A stretch of 64,000 nucleotides of DNA. Source: Enterococcus montenegrensis. GTDB lineage: Bacteria > Bacillota > Bacilli > Lactobacillales > Enterococcaceae. The translations under genes were made by a program, and so were the position numbers. The stretch covers positions 1,906,501-1,970,500 of the forward strand of contig NZ_CP120467.1 of the NCBI RefSeq assembly GCF_029983095.1, given 5' to 3'. The notes beneath the pieces were generated by a model. It worked only from the letters and a program-made list of their open reading frames with translations, did not search any database and had not been told where the DNA came from. Positions 7,805 through 16,208 of this stretch are shown piece after piece; the stretch's first letter is position 1; every line of letters begins with the position of its first letter.

Positions 7805-10660
7805 TTACGTTTTTGGTGATACAGTCTTTTCTTTTGACTCTTCAATGCGTGTCTTCAATACTTCTAAAACATAATATTCTTCTGCCGGCGGAACACCTAA
7901 GCGTAACATTCGCCCAAAAGATTGAATATGATTATGCACTTGTTCGTAAATTGGATCAGCAGTTAGTTGCTGTTCTTCTTCTTTTGTTACGGCAAGTGGC
8001 TGCTTTAATACTACTCGTTCCAACAAACCCGCTGTATGCAAAGCCAAGTTGACTTCTAAACCAAATTCATGATCACTTAATCCAACATCTTCCACCAGAT
8101 TTGAAACAAAATCCCAAATGGGTTGGGCAAGTTTTTCTCCATTAATAAAAGTAAAATTCTCACTAATAAAGCGTTTGATCAACTCTACAGCCTTTTCTTC
8201 TTGCATTGCTTCATTTGGATATGAAAGCAGCTGTTCACTATCCAATAGTAGTCGATTTAAAATCGCTTTGACATCTTGATTGATAAAACGATCTAAAGGA
8301 ATAAATGGCGCATTAATCTTTGGATCGACAATTCCAGTTGCCGCAATTAAATTATAGTCTGTTTGAATTTGCCGTAATTGCTCTGGCAACGTAACTACCG
8401 ATTGCGTAATTACTTGCAACTGCTTTTGTTCACCACTTAAAGAACGTTGAATAATTTCTTTGATTCGCTGGGCGGTACCCTCTCCTGAAGCACATACTGC
8501 CAAAATAGCAGTAGGTTTTGCTGTAGTAACATTATTATTTTGTTGTGGTGACATTAATGTATAACCACTAAATCGATGTAATGATTCAAACAGACTATCT
8601 AAATCCGTTCCTAAAACAGAAGCTTTTCGCACTGTTTCTAAAACAATTGCCGTTGTCACCATATCGATTGTCCGTACTTCAACACCCGTATTTTGGGTAA
8701 TTTCATTACCAAACGTTGCCAATGAACCCATATCCACTAATAACATGACCCCAGAACCATCATCAACTTCGGTAACGGCACGACTAACTTTTTCCAAGGC
8801 CACTTTTGGCGGCATATCAAGAGGCATGTCTACAGCTTGCACTTGATCAATATCTAATAATTGCGTTACCACTTCCACCATACTCGTAGCTGTGCTATTG
8901 CCGTGAGCCGCCACAACAACTCCGATTTTGCCATCTTGTTGGTTTGCGCGTAAAGAAATTAGCAAAACTGCCAAGTAATAATCTTCACTTTCAGGAATTT
9001 CGACATGAAAACTTCCACTAATATAGGTACGAATTTTTTGAGCAATTTGAAATTCAGCTGGAAAACCGGCTACCATTTGGCGAATATTGTCATTTGTACT
9101 TCGTTCTTCACCATGTTCTAATTTTTTCAAAAAAGAACTAATGTGCAAACTCATAGCATAGACAAAGTTTTGCTGAAAAGCATAGCCTAATTTTTCCTGT
9201 ACCATATCATAAATATGATTCGTCGTATCAATCACTTTTTGATCAACAAATTCAGCTAATTTATTATCTGCATTAAAAGCAAAACCATGATTTTTATAAA
9301 AAGATTTCAAATGAACATTGATATCTGTCGAAATAAAGTGATTAATCGTTTCTTGATCTAGTCCGTCAGCTTTTAATAATGCAGCTTTATCTCCGATGAT
9401 ATCGTACAAATTATACGGTAATTCATACGTATCTTGCTGGATTAAAATCATTTGATCATTTGGCGTAATTACAATTTGAGGATCTAAAATTTTGGATAGC
9501 TCATTTAAGATTTCTCGTTTATTGGCCAATAATAGTAATCCCGAACGAATCCCTTCTGGCAAGTCCTCAATCGTGATATTCATTTCATCACTGTTCATAT
9601 GATTTAAAAAGCCACGGGCACAAACAAGTTGGACATTTGATTTCAATTGTCCAATGTTGCCGTAACTAACGCTACCAATTAAAGCCTTAACCACATCTTC
9701 TGATAAAGAAATTTGCCGATCAATCCGACCTGCTTCCTGGGCGACCATCACCTTGACTAAATCAACTTTTTCACTTGCTGGTCGTTGATCAAATGCCGGC
9801 AACTGAATATTAATCGGAATTCTACGAACAAAAGTATCTAATAAAGACGAACTTGGGTCTTCTGTTGTCGCGCCCACAATGCGCACGTCAGCCTTATGAT
9901 TTTTACTACTTTCACCTAAACGAGAAAAAGTCCCATGGTCCATAAAATAAAAGACCATTTCTTGACCTTCTGGTGGTAAGCGATGAATTTCATCAAGAAA
10001 TAACATTCCCCCATCTGCTTGGTCAATAATCCCTGTTTTATCTTGCTCTGCTCCAGTAAAAGCACCCTTTACATAACCAAACAAATGGCTCATTAAAAGC
10101 TCAGGATTATTAGCATAGTCAGCACAGTTAAAAACAATTAATTCTTTTTCCTTGTCAATTACCTGACTGGTGACAGCAAAACGAAACATCGCATGAGCAA
10201 AATACGTTTTACCTGAACCAGTAGGGCCTGTGATGAGACAATTTAATCCTTTTGGTGGATACAAAATTGCTGCTTTTGCTTGTTCAACAGCATTTTTCAT
10301 ACTGCCATTAGAACCAATAATTCGTGAAAAAATATCACCGAACCGTAATTCTTGAGGGATACCCTGCTTTTTTTTAGGGATGCTAAATTCTTTATAACTC
10401 GCCACGTGCTCATTTTTAGGATAAGACGCTTGATTTATCTCATTTTCGTCTATTGCATCATCTAATTTTGCAACAGTATAGCGAACAGGTCGGCCATCAA
10501 TTTTAAGCAAGCGTTGCGCACGGACTAATTTATTTAAATCCTTACTTACATTTGTTCGCTGCAATACAAGACCTTCTGCCACATCATTTGTGGTGAGTCC
10601 CGTTTGAAACTGATCGTTTGTTGCAACAAACTGATAAACACGTTCAATTCTCTTGGTCAT
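7805..10660 (-). CDS. mptR: Sigma-54-dependent PTS-regulated activator (LevR/ManR type)
   Basis: 951 residues. Order: N-terminal winged helix DNA-binding domain (1-75); AAA+ sigma-54 interaction domain (about 105-345) with Walker A GPTGSGKT, Walker B LFLDEI and the sigma-54 contact loop GAFTGA; a PRD domain (about 450-555); an IIA-Man-like domain (GVVVAAHGNSTATS, phosphorylatable His); a IIB-Gat-like domain (ILAVCASGEGTAQR); and a second PRD (about 840-945). Phosphorylation by HPr and by the cognate IIB tunes activity to sugar supply. It should open the -24/-12 promoter of the next operon. AGGTGAGGAG lies before the start. Confidence 0.95.
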   Translation of the reverse strand: MTKRIERVYQFVATNDQFQTGLTTNDVAEGLVLQRTNVSKDLNKLVRAQRLLKIDGRPVRYTVAKLDDAIDENEINQASYPKNEHVASYKEFSIPKKKQGIPQELRFGDIFSRIIGSNGSMKNAVEQAKAAILYPPKGLNCLITGPTGSGKTYFAHAMFRFAVTSQVIDKEKELIVFNCADYANNPELLMSHLFGYVKGAFTGAEQDKTGIIDQADGGMLFLDEIHRLPPEGQEMVFYFMDHGTFSRLGESSKNHKADVRIVGATTEDPSSSLLDTFVRRIPINIQLPAFDQRPASEKVDLVKVMVAQEAGRIDRQISLSEDVVKALIGSVSYGNIGQLKSNVQLVCARGFLNHMNSDEMNITIEDLPEGIRSGLLLLANKREILNELSKILDPQIVITPNDQMILIQQDTYELPYNLYDIIGDKAALLKADGLDQETINHFISTDINVHLKSFYKNHGFAFNADNKLAEFVDQKVIDTTNHIYDMVQEKLGYAFQQNFVYAMSLHISSFLKKLEHGEERSTNDNIRQMVAGFPAEFQIAQKIRTYISGSFHVEIPESEDYYLAVLLISLRANQQDGKIGVVVAAHGNSTATSMVEVVTQLLDIDQVQAVDMPLDMPPKVALEKVSRAVTEVDDGSGVMLLVDMGSLATFGNEITQNTGVEVRTIDMVTTAIVLETVRKASVLGTDLDSLFESLHRFSGYTLMSPQQNNNVTTAKPTAILAVCASGEGTAQRIKEIIQRSLSGEQKQLQVITQSVVTLPEQLRQIQTDYNLIAATGIVDPKINAPFIPLDRFINQDVKAILNRLLLDSEQLLSYPNEAMQEEKAVELIKRFISENFTFINGEKLAQPIWDFVSNLVEDVGLSDHEFGLEVNLALHTAGLLERVVLKQPLAVTKEEEQQLTADPIYEQVHNHIQSFGRMLRLGVPPAEEYYVLEVLKTRIEESKEKTVSPKT

Positions 10661-10745
10661 TGAATCTCCTCACCTTATTTGTGCTAGTGTGTCATCTGTG
10701 TTGTTTCATTATATCTTTTTTCCTTTAAAGCGCAAACTAAAAAGC

Positions 10746-10781
10746 CATTTAAGCTATAAGCGCCTTAAATGACTTCTCTAC
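10746..10781 (-). terminator. Terminator after the 57-residue membrane protein
   Basis: On the minus strand TCATTTAAG and CTTAAATGG form a stem around GCGCTTATAG, followed by CTTTTTAG. It lies 18 bases after the stop of the small gene at 10799, supporting that gene as a separate transcript. Confidence 0.75.
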
Positions 10782-10798
10782 TATTATGTTACTAATAA

Positions 10799-10972
10799 TT
10801 AAATACCCAAATGGGGCATAGCTAAAATAAATGAACCGACAAAAATTAATAATGCCGCTAATTGAAATGTTTCCGATTGCACTATTTTTTGTTTCGTCAC
10901 TTGTTTTTTTATCAGGGCAACCCCAAACAATACAAAACCAAAGATAAAACTGCCAACACCAATTAAACTCAT
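10799..10972 (-). CDS. Small two-helix membrane protein, 57 residues
   Basis: Starts MSLIGVGSFIFGFVLFGVAL, then a basic/polar hairpin IKKQVTKQKIVQSETF, then a second helix QLAALLIFVGSFILAM and stop. AAAGGAGTGGAGC precedes the ATG with ideal spacing and a terminator follows, so expression is well supported. I do not recognise a family. The layout (two transmembrane helices joined by a cationic loop) fits a small accessory or regulatory membrane peptide. It lies alone upstream of the PTS activator gene on the same strand. Confidence 0.75.
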   Translation of the reverse strand: MSLIGVGSFIFGFVLFGVALIKKQVTKQKIVQSETFQLAALLIFVGSFILAMPHLGI

Positions 10973-11120
10973 TGCTCCACTCCTTTAAAACAATACCATT
11001 TTTAATATATTAACAAATGGCTTACTAATTTACCCTAGTCTAACAAAGATTCCGTCACTTAACCGGCGTTTAAACTATCAAGTGTCGAACATTTTTGTAA
11101 GATGACACAAGTGCTTTTCC

Positions 11121-11148
11121 TTTACAGCAAGAAAAAAAGTGCTAAGAT
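11121..11148 (+). promoter_or_regulatory. SigA promoter of the tRNA-Glu gene
   Basis: TTTACA (11121-11126), 16-base spacer, TAAGAT (11143-11148). It ends 17 bases before the mature 5' end of the tRNA, which suits tRNA transcription. Confidence 0.6.
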
Positions 11149-11165
11149 AAATAGCATAGTAATTT

Positions 11166-11238
11166 GACCTGTTAGTCAAGGGGTTTAAGACGCTGCGTTC
11201 TCAGCGCGGAGACACGGGTTCGAATCCCGTACAGGCTA
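11166..11238 (+). tRNA. tRNA-Glu (anticodon CUC), atypical
   Basis: 73 bases that fold as acceptor GACCTGT/ACAGGCT, D arm GTC/GAC, anticodon stem CTGCG/CGCGG with loop TTCTCAG (anticodon CTC), variable AGAC, and T arm ACGGG-TTCGAAT-CCCGT, discriminator A. The D and T arms match firmicute tRNA-Glu. Oddities: an A-C mismatch and a G-U pair at the top of the acceptor stem, one extra T in the D loop, a U-G pair in the anticodon stem, and no encoded CCA. A promoter and terminator flank it, so it is expressed, but it may be a degenerate or specialised tRNA. Confidence 0.75.
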
Positions 11239-11243
11239 TTAAT

Positions 11244-11275
11244 AAAGACTTACGCAATTTTCAGCGTAAGTCTTT
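11244..11275. terminator. Bidirectional terminator shared by tRNA-Glu and the acetyltransferase
   Basis: AAAGACTTACGC (11244-11255) pairs with GCGTAAGTCTTT (11264-11275), followed on the plus strand by TATTTTTT. The right arm lies inside the last codons of the convergent acetyltransferase gene. Confidence 0.85.
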
Positions 11276-11812
11276 TATTTTTTGATAAGCAATAAAGTCT
11301 GCAGGTAGACGAGGTACTTCTTGTAACGCTTTTTGTAGCCATAAAATATCGTACCATTGATTAAATTTGTAACCCACATTAGGAAAATTACCGACTTGTT
11401 GATACCCTAGTTTTTCATGAAATTTGATACTAGCACTATTTCCCGCCGTGACACAAGCTAGTAATTGTACGACATTTTGTTTGTACAATTCCGCTTCTAG
11501 AGCTTGGTACAAACGTGTCCCTAATCCCCGACTCTTCTCACCTTTGGCTAAATAGATTGTTACTTCACAGCTCCAATCATAAGCAGACCGCCCTTTATAA
11601 GCACCAGCATATGCATAACCTACAATTACCCCTTCTTTTTCTGCTACTAGATAAGGATAACGAGCTAGCGTTTGTTCAATCCGTTTTTCAAAATCTGCTA
11701 AAGTAGGAACTTCATATTCAAATGTGATAGCCGTTTCTTTTACATACGGCGCGTAAATTGCTAGGATTGCTGCGGCATCTTGCTTTGATGCAATACGAAT
11801 TTTTTCTGTCAT
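11261..11812 (-). CDS. GNAT N-acetyltransferase (phosphinothricin acetyltransferase-like)
   Basis: 183 residues. The GNAT fold is clear: an N-terminal ASKQDAAAILAIYAPYV, the acceptor-site stretch TAITFEYEVPT, the acetyl-CoA loop region EKSRGLGTRLYQALE (V/R-x-x-x-G-x-G) near residue 95, and HEKLGYQQVGNFPNVGYKFNQWYD near the end. These are hallmarks of the Pat/Bar-like subgroup that acetylates phosphinothricin, methionine sulfoximine or related amino acid analogues; the physiological substrate is not known. AGAGGG precedes the start. Its C-terminal codons are part of a terminator stem. Confidence 0.85.
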   Translation of the reverse strand: MTEKIRIASKQDAAAILAIYAPYVKETAITFEYEVPTLADFEKRIEQTLARYPYLVAEKEGVIVGYAYAGAYKGRSAYDWSCEVTIYLAKGEKSRGLGTRLYQALEAELYKQNVVQLLACVTAGNSASIKFHEKLGYQQVGNFPNVGYKFNQWYDILWLQKALQEVPRLPADFIAYQKIKDLR

Positions 11813-11890
11813 AGGAACCCTCTTTTTTTACAGAGCGTAGCACATTATATTTTATTTCTGCAAGTTGTTTTTGACATGTCGTGTCAGTTT

Positions 11891-12094
11891 CTAATTTATC
11901 AATTTTACGTTAATCGCTTTTTGCTGCACCTTTTGATTGATAGCAACCTCATAGGTCACTCTTTGGCCGGCGAAAAGCACCTTATCTGAAGGCATTACAA
12001 TATCATCTTGATAAACAAACATATCCTGTTTATGGGCATTTACTAAAAAACCATAGCCGCCTTTTTCATTAAAAAATTTAACAGTTCCTTCCAA
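11891..12094 (-). CDS. Divergent cold-shock-domain protein
   Basis: 67 residues, the length of CspA. The start MEGTVKFFNEKGGYGFL and the end fit a cold-shock domain, but RNP1 reads KGGYGFL in place of KGFGFI and RNP2 reads DMFVYQ in place of DVFVHF, so two aromatic/basic RNA contacts are changed. AGAGGTT precedes the ATG. It is probably a single-stranded nucleic acid binder, but with altered specificity or strength compared with housekeeping Csp. It stands alone. Confidence 0.8.
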   Translation of the reverse strand: MEGTVKFFNEKGGYGFLVNAHKQDMFVYQDDIVMPSDKVLFAGQRVTYEVAINQKVQQKAINVKLIN

Positions 12095-12152
12095 TGGATT
12101 AACCTCTTTTCAACATAAAAACTCCAAATCATAACTTATAAAACTACAAAAA

Positions 12153-12184
12153 AAGTGTCGGCATTCATTCGAATACCGACACTT
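12153..12184 (-). terminator. Terminator of the rplU-prp-rpmA operon
   Basis: AAGTGTCGG (12153-12161) and CCGACACTT (12176-12184) form a 9-bp stem; on the minus strand it runs into a T-rich tract. It is 10 bases after the rpmA stop. Confidence 0.9.
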
Positions 12185-12193
12185 CATTTTTAA

Positions 12194-12487
12194 TTAAGCT
12201 TCTTTCGCTACTGGGTAGACAGACACTTGTTTTTTGTCACGGCCTTTACGTTCAAAACGTACCACGCCGTCAACTTTAGCAAATAAAGTATCGTCGCCAC
12301 CTTTACCCACGTTTACACCTGGATAAATTTTAGTACCGCGTTGGCGGTAAAGGATTGAGCCACCTGTAACAGTTTGACCGTCCGCACGTTTAGCGCCTAA
12401 ACGTTTAGATTCAGAGTCACGACCGTTAGAAGTAGAACCGCCACCTTTTTTATGCGCGAAGAATTGCAAATTCATTTTCATCAACAT
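12194..12487 (-). CDS. rpmA: 50S ribosomal protein L27, with cleavable N-terminal extension
   Basis: 97 residues. The sequence [20 protein letters not shown] is diagnostic of L27, which reaches into the peptidyl transferase centre. The N-terminus [14 protein letters not shown] is the firmicute extension that must be removed after FF by the Prp protease encoded just upstream. A GTG three codons earlier overlaps the GGAGG ribosome site, so the ATG at 12487 (8 bases away) is the start. Third gene of the rplU-prp-rpmA operon. Confidence 0.97.
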   Translation of the reverse strand: MLMKMNLQFFAHKKGGGSTSNGRDSESKRLGAKRADGQTVTGGSILYRQRGTKIYPGVNVGKGGDDTLFAKVDGVVRFERKGRDKKQVSVYPVAKEA

Positions 12488-12499
12488 GAGATGCACCTC

Positions 12500-12844
12500 C
12501 TATTTTTCTGTAATCGTATTAATTTGAATAAACTCACTGTTTTCGGCTTCAATTGACTGTAAACCTAACAACAAATTTTCTAAAAGAATTTGTTCAATGT
12601 TAGTTTGTTCTTGAGTTAAACCTGACACGACATCCATTTTAAGATAGCCGCCTTCAGATTCGTTTGCTTCAACTTTAGGTGCAACCCCAGCTAAAGCATC
12701 AATGCCGTTAATGGTACTGATTGCTAGCGCAGAAACACCAGCACAAACAATGTCACTACCATATGGCCCAGCTTCGGCATGCCCTGTCAATGTGAAAGTA
12801 ACAATCTGGCCAGAGTCATTGCGTTTGAATGTCCCTTTGATCAT
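12500..12844 (-). CDS. prp: Ribosomal-processing cysteine protease Prp
   Basis: 114 residues. The catalytic His22 (LTGHAEAG) and Cys34 (DIVCAGVSAL) are both present. Prp cuts the N-terminal extension of L27 before it enters the 50S subunit and is essential in Staphylococcus. It lies between rplU and rpmA, as is usual in Firmicutes. The start has AGAAAGGTCGC upstream (plus-strand TGCGACCTTTCT). Confidence 0.95.
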   Translation of the reverse strand: MIKGTFKRNDSGQIVTFTLTGHAEAGPYGSDIVCAGVSALAISTINGIDALAGVAPKVEANESEGGYLKMDVVSGLTQEQTNIEQILLENLLLGLQSIEAENSEFIQINTITEK

Positions 12845-12867
12845 TAGTGCGACCTTTCTCGCAAGTA

Positions 12868-13176
12868 TTAAGCGTTAATAGCGTCGATAACCACTTTAGT
12901 ATATGGTTGACGATGACCTTGCTTGCGGTGAGAGTGTTTTTTAGGTTTGTATTTGAAAGTAACAACTTTCTTTTGTTTACCGTGTTTTTCAACAGTTCCT
13001 TCAACAGTTGCGCCTGCAACAGTTGGAGCGCCAACTTTCGTTGATTCGCCACCTACTAAGATAACTTCGTCAAAAGTCACTTTGCCGCCAGCTTCAACGT
13101 CTAATTTTTCAACGTAGATTGCTTGACCAACTTCAACTTTAACTTGTTTACCACCAGTTTTGATAATTGCGTACAT
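12868..13176 (-). CDS. rplU: 50S ribosomal protein L21
   Basis: 102 residues, full length. [18 protein letters not shown] at the start and [21 protein letters not shown] near the C-terminus are diagnostic. Binds 23S rRNA. First gene of the operon; AAGGAGGTGC lies before the ATG. Its leader carries the L21 leader structure. Confidence 0.97.
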   Translation of the reverse strand: MYAIIKTGGKQVKVEVGQAIYVEKLDVEAGGKVTFDEVILVGGESTKVGAPTVAGATVEGTVEKHGKQKKVVTFKYKPKKHSHRKQGHRQPYTKVVIDAINA

Positions 13177-13182
13177 GCTCTA

Positions 13183-13300
13183 AAGCACCTCCTTATAATA
13201 TACTTAGACTCGCCATCCCAAGTGACATAATGTGCTTAATACTTGTTCTGAGCGGTTGTAGCTGTGGAGTCCACAATTACAACATTTACACTTTACCAAA
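13183..13300 (-). ncRNA. L21 leader (ribosomal protein autoregulatory element)
   Basis: The roughly 110-base leader before rplU has paired segments, including TTGTGGACTCCACAG (self-complementary TGTGGA/TCCACA) and a late CACTTGGGATGGCGAG segment. Position and appearance fit the L21 leader family of low-GC Firmicutes, where L21 is thought to bind and repress its operon. Exact ends are approximate. Confidence 0.7.
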
Positions 13301-13422
13301 AAATGAGCGTGACGTCAATTAGTTTTCTTCTAAAAGAAAAAGTAAATTTTAAGCTTCATAAAAAACATAACTTTTCATTATTATAAACGAGTAGCGTTAT
13401 ACTAAAAATAGGAGGGATAAAG

Positions 13423-14073
13423 ATGGAGTATCCAAAAGAACTGGTTAAAATAGTCAATGAGCGTTCAAAAAATTACGCCTTGGAAGGCTTTGTTACAGGC
13501 AGTGGTCCACTAGATCCTAAATTAATGATTGTTGGTGAAGCTCCTGGCCGCAAAGAAATTGAAAATTTAGTTCCCTTTAGCGGACAAGCGGGAAAAGAAT
13601 TAACGGCGTGTTTTGCAAGTGTTGGATTAACAAGAGAAGATGTTTATATTACCAGCGCGCTTAGAAGTCGCCCTTATAAAATAAACGAGCGAGTCAATAA
13701 AAAGACAGGTGCCAAAGAGATTGTTTACCCAAATCGCACGCCCTCAAAAAAAGAAGTTTTTGCCCATGCCCCACTTTTAGATTATGAAATCAAAGCAGTA
13801 AAGCCAAAGTTAATCGCAACACTAGGAAATATCGGCCTAAAACGTTTATTAGGAAATACTTACACCGTTAGTAAATTCCATGGTCAAATAATCAAACACC
13901 CGATTCAAATGCTAAATGAAAAAATGGAAAGCTACGTTTGGTCTAAAAAAGATTACACAATCGTTCCCCTCTTTCACCCGGCAGCCATTTTTTATAACCG
14001 CAAATTAGCCCCTTTAATAAAAGCCGATTGGCAAGTCATCGGTCAATTGTTACAAACAGTCGATAATAACTAA
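13423..14073 (+). CDS. Uracil-DNA glycosylase-superfamily protein without Fe-S cysteines
   Basis: 216 residues. Motif A GEAPGRKEIE (about residue 38) with PFSGQAGKEL, and motif B FHPAAIFYNR near residue 187, belong to the UDG superfamily, closest in form to family 4. Family 4 enzymes hold a 4Fe-4S cluster with four Cys; this protein has a single Cys (TACFAS), so the cluster is absent. It probably excises uracil or another damaged base, but activity is unproven. GGAGGGATAAAG precedes the ATG. It is monocistronic, ending in a hairpin at 14112-14180. Confidence 0.75.
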   Translation: MEYPKELVKIVNERSKNYALEGFVTGSGPLDPKLMIVGEAPGRKEIENLVPFSGQAGKELTACFASVGLTREDVYITSALRSRPYKINERVNKKTGAKEIVYPNRTPSKKEVFAHAPLLDYEIKAVKPKLIATLGNIGLKRLLGNTYTVSKFHGQIIKHPIQMLNEKMESYVWSKKDYTIVPLFHPAAIFYNRKLAPLIKADWQVIGQLLQTVDNN

Positions 14074-14111
14074 TTTTAAAAATAAAGACTATAAAACTAT
14101 CTTTAATAAGT

Positions 14112-14180
14112 AAAAAACGCAGCTACCGCTTTTTAACTGACTATTGCTAACCTGTCAGAAAAACGATAGTTGCGTTTTTA
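14112..14180. terminator. Bidirectional terminator between UDG-like gene and glycosyltransferase
   Basis: AAAAAACGCAGCTACCG (14112-14128) pairs with CGATAGTTGCGTTTTTA (14164-14180) with two mismatches and a 35-base loop. T runs follow on either strand. The right arm touches the glycosyltransferase stop codon. Confidence 0.75.
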
Positions 14181-15221
14181 AATATTAACTTCTTCTGCCT
14201 CTTTCTTTAAAAGACCGGTATAAAAGTCATACCAAATTTCTCCTACATGGGATTCAGAATAATAATTGGAAGCATCATGAGCAAGACAAGCATATTTTTT
14301 TAATAACGCTTCGTTTCTTTGCAATGCTTTAATATCCTGATTCATTTCTTCAAAATCATCTGCTCCAAGATAGTAGCCGGAAATAACGGATTCATATAGC
14401 GCTAAATTGCGGACCATTACCGGCGTTTGACAGCTAAAAGATTCTAAAATACTCATCGGAAATAATTCATTATAAGAAGGTAGCAAGAAAATATTGGCCA
14501 TATTATAATAATCAACCAACTCGCTGCGATCAATAATGCCTGTAAAGGTTAAATTAGCAGGCGGATTTTCATAAACCTCTTTATATTCTTCATAGCCATC
14601 CGTTATTTTGCCAAAAGAAAATCCCCCCACCCAAATAAAGGAAACCTCCGGATTCTCTTTTGCTAAACGAATAAAGTCATCTACACCTTTACGCTTTTGA
14701 ATTTGCCCCACACCTAAAACGACAAATTTGTCTGGTTTTATTTTATGACTTTGACGGAGCGCCAATTTTTTTTCTGGGGACATTTGGTAGAACTCTCCTG
14801 CTGAAACAAAATTAGGAATATAGCTGATTTTTTCTGCGGGTATTCCGGCTTTTTTCAACTCAGGAATAAAGCTAGGATTTACAACTACCAATTTGTCCAT
14901 CCGCCGATAAAAAGATAACACATACCAATTAAAAATCTTTTGAATCGGCTTGGCTAAATGAATGCTTCCTTCCAGTGTTTCAGGTAAAAAGTGAACGTAT
15001 CCTACGGTAATACCACGACGTCTCTTAAAAAAGGTCGACAAATAAAACTCCGGGTTAATTGTGTGGTAATGGGAGATGTCTGATTTTTTATAGGTATTGA
15101 TTTGTACGTCAAAATCATTGCTAAAACGCGCCTTTAATAGCTTGATTAACTCATTATAAGCACTTCCCACCCCTTGGCCTTTAATCGTGTCGGCTCGAGA
15201 AAACATGGTAATTTTTATCAT
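14178..15221 (-). CDS. GT4-family glycosyltransferase (glycolipid type)
   Basis: 347 residues in the GT-B fold. The N-terminal half starts MIKITMFSRADTIKGQGVGSAY and contains YVHFLPETLEGS; the C-terminal donor domain has FVVLGVGQIQKRKG and the nucleotide-sugar site LPSYNELFPMSILESFSCQTPV with the EX7E pattern. No signal or transmembrane helix, so a cytoplasmic or peripheral membrane enzyme. The general form matches enterococcal and streptococcal glucosyl-diacylglycerol synthases that make glycolipid anchors of lipoteichoic acid, but I cannot fix the acceptor. No ribosome site stronger than AAGGGATTTTATT is visible. Monocistronic. Confidence 0.8.
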   Translation of the reverse strand: MIKITMFSRADTIKGQGVGSAYNELIKLLKARFSNDFDVQINTYKKSDISHYHTINPEFYLSTFFKRRRGITVGYVHFLPETLEGSIHLAKPIQKIFNWYVLSFYRRMDKLVVVNPSFIPELKKAGIPAEKISYIPNFVSAGEFYQMSPEKKLALRQSHKIKPDKFVVLGVGQIQKRKGVDDFIRLAKENPEVSFIWVGGFSFGKITDGYEEYKEVYENPPANLTFTGIIDRSELVDYYNMANIFLLPSYNELFPMSILESFSCQTPVMVRNLALYESVISGYYLGADDFEEMNQDIKALQRNEALLKKYACLAHDASNYYSESHVGEIWYDFYTGLLKKEAEEVNI

Positions 15222-15499
15222 AATAAAATCCCTTCAAATCTAATTTATAAACTTGCTTGTATTACTCCTCTTATACCTTAGTTAAACATCAGCTGAACAA
15301 GCAATAAATAAAATACGGCATTAAAACGTATTTCATAAAAAAATTCAAATCCAAAAATTTCTTTTTAATCTAACGACAATTATAGCATAAGCTTCTTGGG
15401 AATAAAATCAGGCTAAAGCCCGACTTCTCGCTTGCGCTATCCCATACAAATGTTAAAATTTAATTAAAGAATAATTTTTCTAACGAAAAGAGGATGGCG

Positions 15500-16147
15500 A
15501 TGAAAAAGATATTGTTTCCCCTGCTCCTAACTGCGGCTTTGTTATTATCAGGCTGTCGCGAAAAAAGTACAACAGACGTAACGCTAGCAACAAGTTCAAA
15601 CAATACAAAAAAAACAACAGCCACGAGTATCGATAAAAATCCCGACTTATTAATCAATCAGGCTCAATATCAACAACTAGCTGAAAAGACAGGTGCGACC
15701 AAAGCTAAATTAGTTGGTACTAAAGAATACGACGTCACTTTAAAAGATGCCAATTGGGAAAATGTGACGATTACCAGCGATGAATGTAAAATCATTAAAA
15801 TCAAAGATTATAAAGATAAACAAAACAAGGAATACGAAGGCTATGTTTTAATGCATTTTACAATTGAAACTGGCGATACTGCGGTAAATGTCGCCCCTGA
15901 AAAAGGCGTTTTAACTACCAATACCAGTGGGCAAACGACAGGTAATTTAGCGATGGACGAATTTGGTGGAAAAATCCCTGCAAATAAAACCGTGACCGGA
16001 ACCGCAGCTTATCCACTAGAAAAATTGGCAGACGCCGATGACGTTACCACTATTGAATTGAAATTTACCGGTAAAAAAGCCAACGCCGCGTCTTCAGAAA
16101 AAGAAACTACACATGACTATGACTTTATTTTAAGTAAAAACCGTTAA
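15500..16147 (+). CDS. Secreted lipoprotein of unknown function
   Basis: 215 residues. A signal peptide (MKKILFPLLLTAALL) ends in the lipobox LLSGC, then a Ser/Thr/Asn linker and a beta-rich domain (about 60-215) with DVTLKDANWENVTITSDECKI and VTGTAAYPLEKL, reminiscent of the immunoglobulin-like DUF4352/DUF5067 lipoprotein domains. An ATG two codons earlier abuts AGAGG, so the ATG at 15500, 6 bases from it, is preferred. Function not recognised; anchored to the outer face of the membrane. Confidence 0.75.
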   Translation: MKKILFPLLLTAALLLSGCREKSTTDVTLATSSNNTKKTTATSIDKNPDLLINQAQYQQLAEKTGATKAKLVGTKEYDVTLKDANWENVTITSDECKIIKIKDYKDKQNKEYEGYVLMHFTIETGDTAVNVAPEKGVLTTNTSGQTTGNLAMDEFGGKIPANKTVTGTAAYPLEKLADADDVTTIELKFTGKKANAASSEKETTHDYDFILSKNR

Positions 16148-16208
16148 TAAAGCAGAATATTTTTCATTTTTGGCCACTGGGCTTATACTGCCGCTAGGAG
16201 ATGATCGT

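Noticed and set aside
12816..13052. 78-residue minus-strand frame overlapping rplU
   Set aside because: Out-of-frame shadow of rplU running into the start of prp; no ribosome site.
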